A DNA stretch of 8,249 bases. Source: Candidatus Pelagibacter sp. TMED165 (GTDB lineage Bacteria > Pseudomonadota > Alphaproteobacteria > Pelagibacterales > Pelagibacteraceae). Every line of letters begins with the position of its first letter. The stretch's first letter is position 1. Location of the stretch: positions 1 to 8,249 of the forward strand of contig NHHO02000012.1 of assembly GCA_002171035.2 (NCBI GenBank), given 5' to 3'. Positions 6,180-8,249 of this stretch are shown one piece after another. A program made the position numbers and the translations under genes. Below the pieces are notes generated by a model. The model was given only the letters and a program-made list of their open reading frames with translations. It did not search any database and had not been told where the DNA came from.

Positions 6180-6890
6180 ATGAATATTAGATTATTTCAT
6201 CCAAACAGTATAGTTGAAAATACAACTAGTCTTCTTTCAAAAGAGCACACACATTATGTAGTTAATGTCATGCGACTTAAAAGAGGTTCAACTTTAAATT
6301 TTTTTAATAAAGATGGTGAATGGAAAAGTGAAATAGTTTTCTTAGACAGAGATAGAGTAGAGGTAAAATTTTTATATAAAATAAAACAATCATCAGTCTC
6401 ATCAACTTTAGAGCTAGCCATTTGTTTAGTGAAAAAAGGTCCTATGGAGATAATTTTACAGAAAGCTACAGAATTAGGTGTTAGTAAAATAATTCCAATA
6501 ATTTCAGAGAGAACAGAAATTAAAGAATTAAATTTTGAAAGAGCAAAAAAAATAGTTATTGAGGCCACTGAACAATCAAATCAACTTAGCCCACCAGAAA
6601 TATCTAAAGTAATTAAACTAAAAGATTTCTTAAATGATCTAGACAGTTCGACAACATTATTATTTGCTGACGTGAATTCAAAAGAAAGCCTAAAGGTAGG
6701 TAGTACTAAAAACATAAAATCGTTGGTTGTTTTAATTGGTCCTGAGGGGGACTTTTCTCCAATTGAAAGACAGTCCATTCTAGAAAAGCCGGGAGTAAAG
6801 CCATTTGCTATTTCTAGAAACATTCTAAGGTCAGATACTGCTGTTATAAGCGCTATTTCGCTAGCAAATTTTGTCACTAACGATCATTAA
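6180..6890 (+). CDS. rsmE: 16S rRNA (uracil1498-N3)-methyltransferase
   Basis: A 236-residue SPOUT-family enzyme that uses S-adenosylmethionine to methylate N3 of U1498 in 16S rRNA of the 30S subunit. The N-terminal PUA-like RNA-binding domain (about 1-70) includes KEHTHYVVNVMRLKRG (21-36). The SPOUT domain follows, with KATELGVSKIIPIISERT (95-112), EATEQSNQLSPPEI (128-141), the SAM-binding loop LIGPEGDFS (185-193), and the knot-forming NILRSDTAVISAI (214-226). All family hallmarks are present and the length is normal. The E. coli enzyme has RTET where this has RSDT, a conservative change. It diverges from the CDGSH operon across a 50-base gap, and its mRNA is probably leaderless. In many alphaproteobacteria rsmE lies close to ubiA. 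Here six genes separate them; that neighbourhood recollection was not checked. Confidence 0.94.
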   Translation: MNIRLFHPNSIVENTTSLLSKEHTHYVVNVMRLKRGSTLNFFNKDGEWKSEIVFLDRDRVEVKFLYKIKQSSVSSTLELAICLVKKGPMEIILQKATELGVSKIIPIISERTEIKELNFERAKKIVIEATEQSNQLSPPEISKVIKLKDFLNDLDSSTTLLFADVNSKESLKVGSTKNIKSLVVLIGPEGDFSPIERQSILEKPGVKPFAISRNILRSDTAVISAISLANFVTNDH

Positions 6891-6918
6891 TTGTCGCATT
6901 TATTGAATTTGTTAAAAT
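6891..6918 (+). promoter_or_regulatory. Putative promoter of the cox operon
   Basis: TTGTCG (6891-6896, 4 of 6) and TAAAAT (6913-6918, 5 of 6) are separated by 16 bases. They start immediately after the rsmE stop. The predicted RNA start near 6925 leaves a leader of about 18 bases. No terminator lies between rsmE and coxB, so read-through from rsmE is also possible. Confidence 0.4.
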
Positions 6919-6942
6919 ACTAAAACACTGTATAAAAAAAGA

Positions 6943-8249
<1,307 letters not shown>

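Noticed and set aside
6254..6877. Two minus-strand open frames (104 and 98 codons) within rsmE
   Set aside because: Both are antisense to a fully conserved RsmE protein and their products resemble nothing known to me.
6891..6942. Possible terminator between rsmE and coxB
   Set aside because: No stem-loop with a T tract was found in the 52-base gap; only a putative promoter is supportable.

Overview
The window is AT-rich (GC roughly 30%, judged by eye) and very compact. Most gaps between genes are 0 to 53 bases, and two neighbouring gene pairs share bases at their stop/start junctions. UbiA, MsbA, RsmE, DUF1289 and an aa3-type CoxB/CoxA pair, together with the small spacers and lysine- and isoleucine-rich proteins, point to a streamlined alphaproteobacterium, probably a marine SAR11-like lineage. 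That placement is an inference from gene content and composition; there is no rRNA here.

Layout. (1) Bases 30-2638, minus strand: ubiA (ubiquinone prenyltransferase) followed by an MsbA-type ABC exporter, joined by a TAATG stop/start overlap. (2) Bases 2692-3102, plus strand: a small DUF2721 membrane protein divergent from ubiA. Its stop codon directly abuts the stop codon of the next, convergent gene. (3) Bases 3103-6129, minus strand: a five-gene operon transcribed in the order tandem-CDGSH Fe-S protein, type II L-2-haloacid dehalogenase, pirin, zinc-free NADPH:quinone oxidoreductase, DUF1289 cysteine protein. (4) Bases 6180-6890, plus strand: rsmE (16S rRNA m3U1498 methyltransferase), divergent from the operon and probably read from a leaderless mRNA. 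(5) Bases 6943-8249, plus strand: ctaC/coxB and the first 158 codons of ctaD/coxA, which runs off the window.

How they may work together. UbiA and the terminal oxidase are both parts of ubiquinone-dependent respiration, and MsbA is envelope lipid export. The five-gene operon looks like a redox or detoxification module: two predicted Fe-S/cysteine-motif proteins, a quinone reductase, a pirin cupin and a dehalogenase with its full catalytic set. Its joint role is inferred from co-transcription only.

No mobile element, CRISPR array, tRNA, rRNA or repeat array was seen. No clearly new multi-gene system was found. The points most worth checking are the five-gene operon, the leaderless/bidirectional promoter at rsmE, the zero-gap convergent stops, and the corrected ubiA start.
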